Origin: Nitrosomonas marina
Lineage (GTDB): Bacteria; Pseudomonadota; Gammaproteobacteria; Burkholderiales; Nitrosomonadaceae
Assembly: GCF_900110145.1 (NCBI RefSeq)
Contig: NZ_FOCP01000022.1
Coordinates: 1-54,695 of the forward strand
DNA: 54,695 nt
Direction of reading: 5' to 3'
Positions 16,671 to 26,012 of this stretch are shown here, piece by piece. The notes beneath the pieces were generated by a model, which had not been told where the DNA came from, made no database searches, and saw nothing but the letters and a program-made list of their open reading frames with translations. A program made the translations under genes and the position numbers. How positions within the stretch are numbered: position 1 is the stretch's first letter; the number at the start of each line of letters is the position of its first letter.

Positions 16671-17990
16671 TTACGTAGTCTTAATCCGCTCACACTCAGA
16701 ATCGCTATTTTTGTTCCAATTTGGTGGCATGAATTTTTTGCATTTCGCATTCCACCGCTGCCTGACGGCAACATGCCTTAAAATGCCAGCCAATCCTTTA
16801 CGGATTTGTCCGGCTGTTTTGGGATTTTGTTTTCGCCAGGGAGAATGGCGACACAGTTCGTCCACAGCATGGCTGTTCAAACAACTCAACAGCTGCATCA
16901 AACCATAGCCTGCCATGGTGATATGTACCCAGCTATGTAGCGTTTGATGTGTTTGTTGCCATGCTTCTTTCAACCCCCAAGCCTGCTTCAGTTGGTTGAA
17001 CATCGGTTCAATCGGCCAGTGCAGGCTATAACTTTCAACAACCTGTTCCGCTGTCAGCCTGGTATCGGTGCTCAACAACAAACTGGCAGTTTTCCATTGG
17101 TTTTGTTTCTTGTCATTTCCAAACTCACACCAGACAGCTCGCACCAACTTGCCGTTCAGAAAGCGCGCTTTAACCAGTTGACTGCGTAAACGTACTTGCT
17201 GCTCTTTACCGTAGATGTTCAGTGTTGCAATCCAGCGGTCCAAATGTTCAATACGCTCAGGCGTGTACTTCTCGCCATATTTCCGGCTCCGCCCTCTTTG
17301 GCCTTTCGACCTCGGTGCGGGCACATCGTACAGACGCGTATCTTTTCTCACTTGTCCGACCACATTAAAACCACGCTTGAGCATGGCGTTGATAACAGTT
17401 CGCCGCATATACCAACTACCCATCAGCACGCGCACCCTGAATTCTCTAAGCAAGCCTTGTACGACGCGTATCAACGTATTGGCGGCAACCAGCTTTCCAG
17501 TGTTGCCACGACCAGGCATCAAGCGGGAAAGTAACGGCAACGCAACCGGCTCACCATTGGAACGCCTAACGATCATCGCCAAATTGACCCAGCATTGCCC
17601 CAATACATATGAAGCAAGGTTCGCCTTGTTGCCATGCTGATGGTGAATCCGGCTGCCTGGCGCTTTTTTTGACGAACGCAGCGTCAGCGTATCATCAATA
17701 GCCAGATGTATGACATCACACTTCACATTCGCCAGCACCAGTCGCACAAATTGCCTTGCCAGCGCCAACCAGGACCACTTCCCTTGCTGTAACCACTTGT
17801 AGTAACTCGTCCAATGGTTACGCATGTTCACCATCAAATAAGCATCCGTCACGAAACCGGTTGGCGTTAACATCGCACCAATCAAAAGCTCAATAAAGCT
17901 ACCAACTGATCTTAGGGGTAGCGCTTCACTTAAAAATGTTATCCAATAACACAGTTCGCTGGGGATACTGCCATATCCTCTTGCGTTCAT
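16671..17990 (-). CDS. DDE transposase, IS701/IS4-like group
   Basis: The 439-residue protein is a single intact transposase. Likely catalytic parts are VIHLAIDDTLTLRSSKKAPG (first Asp), VLMGSWYMRRTVINAML and the C-terminal SLHWPIEPMFNQLKQAWGLKEAWQQ, a Y/H-x-Glu-type IS4-like Glu region. Basic KGQRGRSRKYGEKYTPERIE lies between. The exact IS family (IS701 or another DDE_5-like group) could not be fixed because terminal repeats were not found. The ATG at 17990 has GGAGG 8 bases upstream, and that GGAGG lies in a hairpin. It sits between the first IS21-like element and the cupredoxin gene. Confidence 0.82.
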   Translation of the reverse strand: MNARGYGSIPSELCYWITFLSEALPLRSVGSFIELLIGAMLTPTGFVTDAYLMVNMRNHWTSYYKWLQQGKWSWLALARQFVRLVLANVKCDVIHLAIDDTLTLRSSKKAPGSRIHHQHGNKANLASYVLGQCWVNLAMIVRRSNGEPVALPLLSRLMPGRGNTGKLVAANTLIRVVQGLLREFRVRVLMGSWYMRRTVINAMLKRGFNVVGQVRKDTRLYDVPAPRSKGQRGRSRKYGEKYTPERIEHLDRWIATLNIYGKEQQVRLRSQLVKARFLNGKLVRAVWCEFGNDKKQNQWKTASLLLSTDTRLTAEQVVESYSLHWPIEPMFNQLKQAWGLKEAWQQTHQTLHSWVHITMAGYGLMQLLSCLNSHAVDELCRHSPWRKQNPKTAGQIRKGLAGILRHVAVRQRWNAKCKKFMPPNWNKNSDSECERIKTT

Positions 17991-17992
17991 TG

Positions 17993-18078
17993 CGGCCTCC
18001 AGATGTGAAATCTCAAAAATTTCTTCTAGAGGCCGCGCGCTAAATACCTTTCAAAAACAAAGCTATTTAGCGCGCGGC
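17993..18078 (-). promoter_or_regulatory. Two overlapping hairpins in the transposase leader
   Basis: Stem A pairs GCCGCGCGCTAAATA (18032-18046) with its exact inverse at 18064-18078 (15 bp, 17-base loop). Stem B pairs GCGGCCTCCAGA (17993-18004) with TCTAGAGGCCGC (18025-18036), 11 of 12. In the minus-strand transcript stem B hides the GGAGG ribosome site, and both stems compete for GCCGC at 18032-18036. This looks like translational control of the transposase. Confidence 0.55.
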
Positions 18079-18342
18079 AACGATTTTTGTGCCACAATGT
18101 CAAGCACTTTTTGCGTTAATTTGTTCTTTTTTGTATTAGTCTTTTCCTTTATTTCCTTTATAGAATTCTGAAACTCTAAACATTAAAAGTGGTTTTGTAA
18201 TAATTTAAAAGCGTAAAATCATAGCTTGCTAAACCACCTAAGATTATATAAATAAGTATCATTTATAATGATAAATGCAAATTATTAGCGTTTGTCTATT
18301 TTTGTATTTATTGTCAATAAAATCACAAAAGGAGTGAACTGA
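18079..18342. other. AT-rich upstream region of the cupredoxin gene
   Basis: There is no gene here. It should contain the promoter for the plus-strand gene at 18343, whose ribosome site AAAGGAG lies 9 bases before its ATG, and the outer end of the IS on its left. I cannot identify a convincing -35/-10 pair or the IS terminal repeat. Confidence 0.4.
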
Positions 18343-20142
18343 ATGAAGAAGTGGTTATTTATCTCAATTTTTTTATTGATTCCAAACCTAGTTTGGGCCG
18401 ATGGAGAGGACCGAATTCGTTTCGAGCTCAATGACGGCCCGGGTAATTGGTTTAGAAATTCAAACGGTCCAATAGCAGGGTCTGGTTCTCTTGCGGTTGG
18501 TAAGCCTGGTGTCGAAGTTGATTTCAGACGGGATGATTCGAATACTGTACATACGATGACTAGCTTGCTTTACCCAACTGGCGCAAAAAATATGCCTTTT
18601 GATACGCCGCCGCAAAAGGGCAGTGAAAGGGTTAAATTAACAACACCTGGCTTATATGTTTTTTTTTGCCAAGTGCACCCATTCATGTTGGGTGCAGTGA
18701 TTGTGGACGATCCTGATACACCTGGGCTTGATTTGGGCGATAGCATTACGTTGGTCAATGGAATAACCGTACCTACTAGCAGCGATTTGGCAACCCGTTT
18801 ACTGCGTGGATTCCTAGTCTTGACCGAACCATCAAATTGGCAGAATTTTGCATCAAGTGCGCCATGGCACATTAACTACCCCAATGTAGACGTTCGAATT
18901 GATATTGGAACTGTAAACCTGGCCGCAGTATTGAATGCACGTTACGGAAATGATATCCCGTTGCCTTCGTTGTTGACGCCGCTCCCAGGTGTTGGCGAGG
19001 TTTGGATAAACACGCAATTCGAGAAAACAGCCAATAAACGCAAACCGGGGGCTGCCGCCGTAGTAGATGCGTCTACCTGGGAAGTAAAGCGCAAGGTATT
19101 TTTTCCGGATATAGAAATGAACAATCCGCACAATATGTGGACAGACCGGGACCAGAATCTAATCTATGTTACTGAATGGTTTGATAGCAAATTGACAGTT
19201 TTCGACCGTATGACAGGCCAGTTTATAGATCGTATTGATGTTGGCGAAGCACCCGCACATGTCATGACTCGCGTGGATACCGATCAACTGCATGTCTCCA
19301 TCAATGGTTCGGATGATGAAGAATCTGTGGTTGAATTATCGCCACTAGCTGGAGGAGTTGAAAGGCGTATTGATATCGGCCGCCCTGGTCCACATGCGCA
19401 CTGGATGGGGCATGATGGTGAAACCATGGTTACACCAAATGTTTTTACTGGTGATTCAACGATCTATGATTTCGTTCAGGACGACATTCAAAACATCGTA
19501 AGCACTGGTGGTGTCGAATCTCATCCAATTGCCACAGGTATGATGCCGGATTCCAGCAAGTATTATGTAGCTAATTTTCTGGACAGTACTTTTACCGTTA
19601 TTGAAACTGCAACAGGCAATGTACTAAAAACAATCAATCTGTTAGAAAACTACAATCCTATAACAGGAGAAATCACAGGCCCGATTGGTGGTTTGCCGAT
19701 TCAAACACCGGTTAGCCCAGATGGTATAGCTATGGTTACAGCTAATATCCTGTCGGATACGATAACTATTCTGGATACACGTTCAGATGAATTGGTGGCT
19801 GCCTTGCCGTGTGCGGCGGGTTGTCATGGCGTACAGTTTGGAGCCAAAGCGGGCGGCGGATATTATGCATATATTAGCAGCCAGTCATCCAACGTATTGC
19901 AGGTTGTGGATATCGATCCGAATGGCGATGGTAATCCTGTAGATGCAAAAATAGTTGGCAGAGTATTGCTGACGTCAACGGAAAATACAATAATGGATGA
20001 CAGAATTCGTGCGTATGACGGGATGGGCGGGCAGGGCTTGCTACCCATACCAGTTATTTATAATGGATGGGTGCAAAATCTTCCGCAAGCCTGGAAAAAC
20101 AAGCTGACGGAACAACAGCGTAATCCGTTGCAACCGTTCTAA
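18343..20142 (+). CDS. Secreted cupredoxin-beta-propeller fusion protein
   Basis: The 599-residue protein has a signal peptide (cleavage near VWA-D20). Residues 20-125 form a cupredoxin domain with His70, then Cys109, His112 and Met115 in FFCQVHPFM, matching the type 1 copper ligand pattern. Residues about 200-560 hold YVTN/NHL-like beta-propeller repeats (VWINTQF, NLIYVTEWFDSKLTVFDRMTGQ, KYYVANFLDSTFTVIETATGN, AMVTANILSDTITILDTRSDE). A Cys pair, LPCAAGCHG, follows. It should be an exported electron-transfer or copper-binding protein; the propeller could be an enzyme scaffold like nitrous-oxide reductase, but the order of domains is reversed and CuA ligands are absent. No named family was recognised. 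It lies next to a copper operon and between two IS21-like elements. Confidence 0.75.
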   Translation: MKKWLFISIFLLIPNLVWADGEDRIRFELNDGPGNWFRNSNGPIAGSGSLAVGKPGVEVDFRRDDSNTVHTMTSLLYPTGAKNMPFDTPPQKGSERVKLTTPGLYVFFCQVHPFMLGAVIVDDPDTPGLDLGDSITLVNGITVPTSSDLATRLLRGFLVLTEPSNWQNFASSAPWHINYPNVDVRIDIGTVNLAAVLNARYGNDIPLPSLLTPLPGVGEVWINTQFEKTANKRKPGAAAVVDASTWEVKRKVFFPDIEMNNPHNMWTDRDQNLIYVTEWFDSKLTVFDRMTGQFIDRIDVGEAPAHVMTRVDTDQLHVSINGSDDEESVVELSPLAGGVERRIDIGRPGPHAHWMGHDGETMVTPNVFTGDSTIYDFVQDDIQNIVSTGGVESHPIATGMMPDSSKYYVANFLDSTFTVIETATGNVLKTINLLENYNPITGEITGPIGGLPIQTPVSPDGIAMVTANILSDTITILDTRSDELVAALPCAAGCHGVQFGAKAGGGYYAYISSQSSNVLQVVDIDPNGDGNPVDAKIVGRVLLTSTENTIMDDRIRAYDGMGGQGLLPIPVIYNGWVQNLPQAWKNKLTEQQRNPLQPF

Positions 20143-20358
20143 TTGCAAAATTATAATTATTTTAATTGTCGTCTTTGGAATTACTGGAATTATGTTATGT
20201 GCGCCAGAATTAAGTATTAGGATTATAAAATCCACTTTCCCCAGCTAGATGCAAAATTGCTTGCATTGTTACGCAGCAGTGGCGTTACCTGGGTAACATA
20301 GGGTAATCTCAAAAAAAGCAAACAGAAAGTTTTTGAATGGTGGCTGGGAACAGCTGGG
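20143..20358. other. Intergenic DNA after the cupredoxin gene
   Basis: No gene or clear terminator is seen. A palindrome, GTTACCTGGGTAAC, lies at 20285-20298. The DNA is AT-rich and leads straight into the second IS21-like element. Confidence 0.35.
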
Positions 20359-20673
20359 TGCATATTCCGGTCCAGCCTGAACAGCTATTCCGGCTAGAAA
20401 TGAACATTTCCACAAAATTTTTGTTAGCCTCTCAAATTATTTTTTCTTCCATCCCCATAAATTTAAGGATAAACCCTTCGGGTGTTTGCTTCGCATACAT
20501 CCTTGAGTTTACGGGGATTGCAGAAATCGTTTAGTATGAAGCTAAAGGTGAAGAATGCTTAATATTGAATTCTTACATTTGCTGTTTTTCTATCCTTAAT
20601 TGTCGCCAAACAGATTTCCCGGAATTGGCGTTCAGCACGCCGGAATGGCTGTTCAATTTCACTGGAATATGCA
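20359..20673. mobile_element. Non-autonomous IS21-like element, copy 2 (315 bp)
   Basis: It begins TGCATATTCCGG and ends CTGGAATATGCA (11 of 12 inverted). It is nearly identical along its length to 16162-16522 apart from a 46-bp gap between two GAACAGC/GAGCAGC motifs near the left end. No exact target duplication is visible (CTGGG to the left, TGGCA to the right), so later change or recombination between copies is possible. It ends 28 bases from the copA stop codon. Confidence 0.68.
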
Positions 20674-20700
20674 TGGCACCCATAGTTGCCCATGCTCCGA

Positions 20701-22914
20701 TTACAATTTCATCAATCGTAACCGCAAAGCATTTCCTATTACGCTGACCGAGGACAGCGACATCGCTGCTGCCGCCATAATAGGTGAAAGCAAAACACCA
20801 AATAATGGATACAAAACACCAGCGGCAATCGGCACGCCTGCGGAGTTGTAAATAAACGCAAAAAACAGGTTTTGCCGGATATTGCGCATTGTGGCTACAG
20901 ATAATTTATGAGCGCGCACAATACCCATCAGGTCGCCTTTGAGTAATGTTACTCCTGCGCTTTCCATTGCTACATCTGTGCCGGTGCCCATTGCTATGCC
21001 CACATCGGCTGCAGCTAACGCAGGCGCATCATTTGTTCCGTCGCCAGCCATGGCAACAGTGCGTCCTGCAGCACGCAACTCTTTAACAATCTTGCCCTTA
21101 TCCTCCGGCAGAATTTCAGCTTTTACTTCTTCAATACCCAGTGTTTTTGCCACAGCTTCAGCGGTACGGCGATTGTCACCGGTAAGCATGACAATATGGA
21201 TACCCTGTTTCTGAAGCTTCTCGATAGCATCCGGTGTTGTTTCCTTGATCGGGTCAGCAATAGCCAAAAGACCAGCAATTTGATCGTTAACGGCGATAAA
21301 AATAACTGTTGCGCCATCGGATCGCAGATCATTGGCTTGATCGGACACGGAAGAAACATTGATGGCATGTTCTTCCATCAGCATTACATTACCAAGCGTG
21401 ACATTCTGTCCTTTGACTTTTCCAATCACCCCCTTACCAGTTGGTGAATCGAAATTGCTTATATCCTCTAAATCCAAACCCTTTTGCCTGGCTGCACTGA
21501 CTATGGCATGAGCCAAAGGGTGCTCACTGCCCTGCTCCAATGATGCGGCCATTACTAAAAGTTCATCAGAGGAAAACTCTGCAGCAGAAATAATATTTGT
21601 AACCGTCGGATTTCCTTTTGTCAATGTTCCAGTCTTGTCAATAACCAGCGTATCGACCTTTTCCATACGTTCCAGTGCTTCTGCGTTTTTTATCAGAACG
21701 CCGGCTTGTGCTCCTTTACCAACTCCCACCATAATCGACATGGGTGTAGCCAGTCCCAGCGCACAGGGGCAGGCGATAATCAAAACGCTGACTGCAGCGA
21801 TCAGTGCATAACTGAAGGCTGGTGATGGCCCGAATATACTCCAGACAATAAAAGCCAGCACAGCCACCAGTATGACGATTGGAACAAACCATGACGCGAC
21901 GACATCCGCCAGTCTCTGAATTGGCGCGCGGCTGCGTTGCGCCTCGGCAACCATATGAACAATTTGCGAGAGCATGGTGTCTTTACCGACATGCTCGGTT
22001 TTCATGATAAAACTGCCAGTCTGATTCATGGTTCCGCCGATCACATTGCTGTCTTGCTCTTTTTTGACAGGCATCGATTCGCCGGTAACCATGGATTCAT
22101 CGACAGCACTCCGGCCTTCGGTGACTAGACCATCCAGCGGAACCTTTTCTCCCGGGCGGACACGCAACAGATCGCCCACCTTGATTTGATCCAGCGGCAC
22201 ATCTTCATCGTCGCCATTTTTCGTAATCCTGCGCGCTGTTTTCGGCGCGAGATCAAGCAACGCGCGGATTGCCCCGCCTGTCTGCTCGCGCGCTTTAAGT
22301 TCCAGAACCTGTCCGAGCAGCACAAGCACTGTAATTACCGCCGATGCTTCAAAATAGACTGCAACAACGCCATCCTGCCGGAATGCTTCAGGGAAAATGC
22401 CGGGCGCCAGTGTTGCCACTATGCTGTATAACCAGGCCACACCCGTGCCCATAGCAATCAACGTAAACATATTCAGATTGCGGCTTTTCAGTGAATCCCA
22501 GCCGCGCTCAAAAAACGGCTTTCCGGCCCAAAGCACAACAGGCGTGGCCAGTACAAGCTGTATCCAGTTGGAAAGCGTTCCATCTATATATTGATGCAGA
22601 TTGAAAATGTGACTACCCATTTCCAGGGTAAAAACCGGTAATGTCAGAACCAGTCCAATCCAGAACCGTCTACGCATATCGGTGAGCTCGGGGTTTTCAC
22701 TTTCTTCACCGGTCATCGTCTCTGGTTCCAGCGCCATGCCGCAAATCGGGCAGTTTCCCGGCCCGTTTTGCCGAATTTCCGGATGCATGGGGCAGGTGTA
22801 AATTACAGTTGTCTCATCAGATTGAGATACATCAGGGGATTTTTTCGCATGGACTGGATTATGATCGCTGCATGTGCGGGATTCACGGCCTTGCTCAGAT
22901 TTTTTTTGTTCCAT
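20701..22914 (-). CDS. copA: Copper-translocating P1B-type ATPase
   Basis: The 737-residue pump exports Cu(I) or Ag(I) from the cytoplasm. The N-terminus has no MXCXXC HMA domain but a heavy-metal-binding module ([20 protein letters not shown], residues 41-60). Eight membrane helices are expected. The CPC motif is in [10 protein letters not shown] (about residue 380) and the phosphorylation site DKTGTLTKG is near 424. TGES lies in MVTGESMPV, the ATP-binding HP in [11 protein letters not shown], and the GDGTNDAP motif follows. C-terminal [11 protein letters not shown] and [13 protein letters not shown] carry the Cu(I)-site Asn, Met and Ser residues. It is the last gene of a minus-strand operon after a CueR-like regulator and a TPR protein. 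Confidence 0.95.
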   Translation of the reverse strand: MEQKKSEQGRESRTCSDHNPVHAKKSPDVSQSDETTVIYTCPMHPEIRQNGPGNCPICGMALEPETMTGEESENPELTDMRRRFWIGLVLTLPVFTLEMGSHIFNLHQYIDGTLSNWIQLVLATPVVLWAGKPFFERGWDSLKSRNLNMFTLIAMGTGVAWLYSIVATLAPGIFPEAFRQDGVVAVYFEASAVITVLVLLGQVLELKAREQTGGAIRALLDLAPKTARRITKNGDDEDVPLDQIKVGDLLRVRPGEKVPLDGLVTEGRSAVDESMVTGESMPVKKEQDSNVIGGTMNQTGSFIMKTEHVGKDTMLSQIVHMVAEAQRSRAPIQRLADVVASWFVPIVILVAVLAFIVWSIFGPSPAFSYALIAAVSVLIIACPCALGLATPMSIMVGVGKGAQAGVLIKNAEALERMEKVDTLVIDKTGTLTKGNPTVTNIISAAEFSSDELLVMAASLEQGSEHPLAHAIVSAARQKGLDLEDISNFDSPTGKGVIGKVKGQNVTLGNVMLMEEHAINVSSVSDQANDLRSDGATVIFIAVNDQIAGLLAIADPIKETTPDAIEKLQKQGIHIVMLTGDNRRTAEAVAKTLGIEEVKAEILPEDKGKIVKELRAAGRTVAMAGDGTNDAPALAAADVGIAMGTGTDVAMESAGVTLLKGDLMGIVRAHKLSVATMRNIRQNLFFAFIYNSAGVPIAAGVLYPLFGVLLSPIMAAAAMSLSSVSVIGNALRLRLMKL

Positions 22915-22975
22915 CGTTTATTTACCTTCAAAAAGGATTTTCCACTGTGAAAGAGTAAAAAACCATGCTCCTATT

Positions 22976-24583
22976 TCATTTGGATAAATTAATTTGATTT
23001 GCCGCAGTCAGTTGCTGTAACTGTTGTTCATAATGCTGTGCCTTTTGTTTATGACCACTCAGTCTTGCTGCCTGCATAGCTCCATAAATACCATTCCGAC
23101 GATTAGGTGTTCGAATCAATGAGGTTTCAAATTCTTTCAGTGCTTCCTCGGGTTTTTTCAGTTCGAGCAATAATTCACCTAACAATTCTCTTGCCGGTCT
23201 TATCGCCCCCGGTGTTACGTTATCCTTTTCAGTGGAATCTTCCAGCTCGGCTGATTCTCGCATCAGGTTTTCTGCATCTTTCATCTTGCCTCCACTATAA
23301 GCAATCCAGGCTGCTACCACCAAACGTTGTATTTCTATTTGCTCTGCTGTGTAGTGTTTATTGGCTGCTCTATCAGAGTCTCGGAGTGCCTCGATTTGAT
23401 TCAGAGCGAACCGGGCTTCATCAATTTTTCCAATTCTGGACGCGCCCAAACCTCGCGCAAAATGGATAATCGATTCACACCAACCAAATTTATTCCATGG
23501 AAAATCGACCGGATAAATGTTTAATCCGGCAGCTTCCTGCCAGTAGCCGAGTTCAACTGCGTAGCGTGCCGGGATAGCTGCAAATGCATAAGCGGTCGTA
23601 GTATTTTCGGGGTGGGCTTTTTTGATAGCTGTAACTTCTCGCAGAATTTTTTCAGCTTTTTCTGTTTGCCCCAGTTGCAGATAGGCATACATCATATAAT
23701 CCATGAAATGCATCTGTTGATCCCAGACAGCCATTTGACTATTATTCGCCTGGGTGTAATTTTTTGCTGCATGGTACGCAGCTAAATTGGCATCGACAGC
23801 TTCCTGCCATTTTCCCAGCCTGATGAATATATGTGATGGCATATGTAAAGCGTGCGGCACCGCTGGAGCGATTTGCGCATACTTTCTAGCCGCATTAAGT
23901 CCGAATTTGGCCAGTTCAGGATAGTCGCTGCTGTGAATGATGTAATGCGCAACGCCTGGATGAGCAGGTTCTTTTTGTAGTACCGTTTGCAACAGTTTTA
24001 ATGCTTTCTTCTGATTCGAATAAGTTTTATCATTTGGTGAAGCGGTGGAAATTAACGCCAGCGCGTAGAAAACGGCAGCTTCGGAATCGTCCGGGTTGTC
24101 TGTAAACACTTTCTCCATCGCTTTCTGGTAGGCCAGCTTTCTTGTTGTGTAATTTGGCGTGTCGTCAAATTGGTACAAATGACGCACGGCTTCGATAAAA
24201 GTACGCTCCCTTTCGGTTTTGATGTCTAGTTGTTCAGCAAGTCGCAGGGCGTTTTGTCCTTTTTGCAACTCTTCAGGCGTCGGTGGCGTTGCCCATAACT
24301 GGTGATAAAGGCTCATTGCCACACCCCAGTGACCCATAGCGCAGTTTTTATCAACTGCTGTAACACGACGAAATGTCTTTTCTGCCTCGTCATACCAAAA
24401 TGAATGAAGCATCGCGATCGCTTGATTAAATAATTCCTGCGCAGGTGGTGTGCACGAAACATGAAACGAAACCGTTCCTAGCTGTTCCCCACCAGCGACG
24501 TGCAATTGATGATTGTCGTCTGCACGCGTTGAATGCACAGTCAGTAGATATATAATTAAGGCGATTTTTGCAAATTGTTTCAT
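22976..24583 (-). CDS. Secreted TPR-repeat protein in the copper operon
   Basis: The 535-residue protein has a signal peptide (MKQFAKIALIIYLLTVHSTRA) followed by helical repeats typical of TPRs, such as LFNQAIAMLHSFWYDEAEKTFRRV and KALKLLQTVLQKEPAHPGVAHY. His-rich turns (HPGVAHYIIHSSDYP, HALHMPSHIF) and a Met/His stretch (QQMHFMDYMMYAYL) could bind copper, but that is inference. It begins 22 bases after the cueR-like gene ends and is followed 61 bases later by copA, so it is probably induced by copper with them. Its partner and exact role are unknown; a periplasmic scaffold or sequestration role are the main options. Confidence 0.75.
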   Translation of the reverse strand: MKQFAKIALIIYLLTVHSTRADDNHQLHVAGGEQLGTVSFHVSCTPPAQELFNQAIAMLHSFWYDEAEKTFRRVTAVDKNCAMGHWGVAMSLYHQLWATPPTPEELQKGQNALRLAEQLDIKTERERTFIEAVRHLYQFDDTPNYTTRKLAYQKAMEKVFTDNPDDSEAAVFYALALISTASPNDKTYSNQKKALKLLQTVLQKEPAHPGVAHYIIHSSDYPELAKFGLNAARKYAQIAPAVPHALHMPSHIFIRLGKWQEAVDANLAAYHAAKNYTQANNSQMAVWDQQMHFMDYMMYAYLQLGQTEKAEKILREVTAIKKAHPENTTTAYAFAAIPARYAVELGYWQEAAGLNIYPVDFPWNKFGWCESIIHFARGLGASRIGKIDEARFALNQIEALRDSDRAANKHYTAEQIEIQRLVVAAWIAYSGGKMKDAENLMRESAELEDSTEKDNVTPGAIRPARELLGELLLELKKPEEALKEFETSLIRTPNRRNGIYGAMQAARLSGHKQKAQHYEQQLQQLTAANQINLSK

Positions 24584-24605
24584 GCTATTTCTCCATATTC
24601 AGCGT

Positions 24606-25088
24606 TTATTTTGTTTTTACACATTGTTTCGACGAACTCTGCCGAACAGAAGAGTGAAGACGATTCGGTTTAGAAGTTTCTGCAAATTCTTGGGTTGCGT
24701 CTTTATCTGATAGCGTATCCAGAATAGGACAGTCTGGGCGATCATCACCGCGGCAATGCCCGATCAATTGGGACAATGTTTCAGCAATTGACTGCAGCTC
24801 AGAAATTTTTTCTCTAAGTTCTTTCAGATGAGATGTGGCAAGCTGCTTAACTTCACGTGCTGGTCGCCGGCGGTCTTGCCAAAGCAACAACAGTTTTTTT
24901 ATATGTGCGATACTGAAACCTGCTGCACGCGCGCGATTTATAAATAGCAAAACATGAATGTCACGTTCATCGTAGTGCCGGTATCCTGAGTATGAACGCG
25001 TGGCTTTAGGAATAAGCCCAATAGCTTCGTAGTAGCGAATCATTTTTGCTGATATGCCAGAGGCGCGGGAAGCCTGACCAATATTCAT
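24606..25088 (-). CDS. cueR: CueR-like MerR-family copper regulator
   Basis: The 160-residue protein has an N-terminal MerR helix-turn-helix (MNIGQASRASGISAKMIRYYE), a dimerisation helix and a metal loop with Cys112 and Cys120 (GHCRGDDRPDCPIL), the same numbering and spacing as E. coli CueR. Position 77 is Ala where CueR has Ser; divalent-metal sensors have Cys there, so the monovalent Cu/Ag class is favoured. The ATG at 25088 has AAGGAA at a good distance; ATG 25094 is too close. A C-terminal tail past residue 125 is longer than usual. It should activate its own operon (with the TPR protein and copA) from the 19-bp-spacer promoter just upstream. Confidence 0.9.
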   Translation of the reverse strand: MNIGQASRASGISAKMIRYYEAIGLIPKATRSYSGYRHYDERDIHVLLFINRARAAGFSIAHIKKLLLLWQDRRRPAREVKQLATSHLKELREKISELQSIAETLSQLIGHCRGDDRPDCPILDTLSDKDATQEFAETSKPNRLHSSVRQSSSKQCVKTK

Positions 25089-25163
25089 GCTCATTTCCTT
25101 AGGATTGTGCGGATATGGGTTTCTCATGATTATTTTTTCACTGATTTATTTATTGAAACTGCC

Positions 25164-25194
25164 ATGTTAAACCTTCCAATAATTGGAAGGTCAA
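25164..25194 (-). promoter_or_regulatory. CueR-type promoter and operator with 19-bp spacer
   Basis: On the minus strand, TTGACC (25189-25194) is separated by exactly 19 bases from TAACAT (25164-25169). Between them is the perfect palindrome ACCTTCC-AATAATT-GGAAGGT (25171-25191), the known CueR/HmrR operator. This overlong spacer with an operator inside is the hallmark of MerR-family activation. It drives the cueR-TPR-copA operon. Confidence 0.88.
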
Positions 25195-25304
25195 GTGATT
25201 TATTTCAGTGTTGAAGCTCGCAATTAATCCTTGAGGATGTTTTGCACCATGATTAGCATTGCTCTAATACAATATTGTTTGAATATTATTCCAAATCAGT
25301 ATCC

Positions 25305-25310
25305 TATAAT
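25305..25310 (+). promoter_or_regulatory. Candidate -10 box for the first Cus operon
   Basis: A perfect TATAAT lies 169 bases before the small Cys-rich gene. The only TTGA-like -35 (TTGAAT, 25279-25284) is 20 bases away, and no dyad is seen in between. The call is tentative. Confidence 0.3.
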
Positions 25311-25478
25311 ATGCAATCTGCCGGATTTTCAAGCAGTGATGATATTTTCAGCGAGCGACTCTTATTTTGGCTTGCACTGCTTGCATTGACCTGGCACGCT
25401 GGCGGCCTGATTTTCTCGTTCGTTCCTATTTGATACGTGCTACACTCAGCTTGTCGTATTGTCAAGTCAATCATATCA

Positions 25479-25919
25479 ATGAATTATCGGATATCCTCAT
25501 TTCTAGTTGCACTGCTGTTTTTGTTCATGACGACTATCGGGTCATTGCAAGCAAAAACCGTTTTTACATGCGCGATGATGGATACGGATGTATTCCACGA
25601 ATGTTGTTGCGATGGCAATAGCGCTGATAAAGATTGCGTGAATCATAGCTGCGATGTAATGTTCGGCCCGAATAAAGGGGCCTGCTGTGACAAATCAATT
25701 GAAATCAGTATCAATGCCGATGAAGCAAAACAAAACGCATCATTTGCCAAGCCAGCTGAGATACGTTCTGATGTAGACCCGCCTCAAGCTATTATTGTCA
25801 ATTATTTTGATATCCCCGCCTCACCATATTCTGTCGCAGTTTTAGTAGTCAATTTCCAGCCAATTATCGGTTCATCTGGCTCTAGCACTTATCTCATTAC
25901 GCAACGACTGCGTATTTAA
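25479..25919 (+). CDS. Small exported Cys-rich protein, leader of Cus operon 1
   Basis: The 146-residue protein has an N-terminal signal or anchor (ISSFLVALLFLFMTTIGSLQA). After it comes a cluster of Cys residues (FTCAMMDTDVFHECCCDGN, VNHSCDVMF, GACCDKS) that could hold metal ions or form disulfides. The ATG at 25479 is the natural start for the signal peptide, although its ribosome site is weak; a GTG at 25437 is also possible. Small exported proteins of this kind often precede RND metal-efflux genes, so a sensing or chaperone role is plausible. No family was identified with certainty. Confidence 0.6.
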   Translation: MNYRISSFLVALLFLFMTTIGSLQAKTVFTCAMMDTDVFHECCCDGNSADKDCVNHSCDVMFGPNKGACCDKSIEISINADEAKQNASFAKPAEIRSDVDPPQAIIVNYFDIPASPYSVAVLVVNFQPIIGSSGSSTYLITQRLRI

Positions 25920-26012
25920 TCCTACCTCCTTATCCTGATTCCACTTTTGACCTTCGTTCAATCGCGTACGAATACGTCCCTATTTAGTTGAACCAACACA
26001 AGGAGATGAACA

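Noticed and set aside
16162..20673. One composite transposon with a shared outer duplication
   Set aside because: Copy 1 has its own inner and outer CTCCT duplication and the outer flank of copy 2 (TGGCA) does not match, so the copies were inserted separately.
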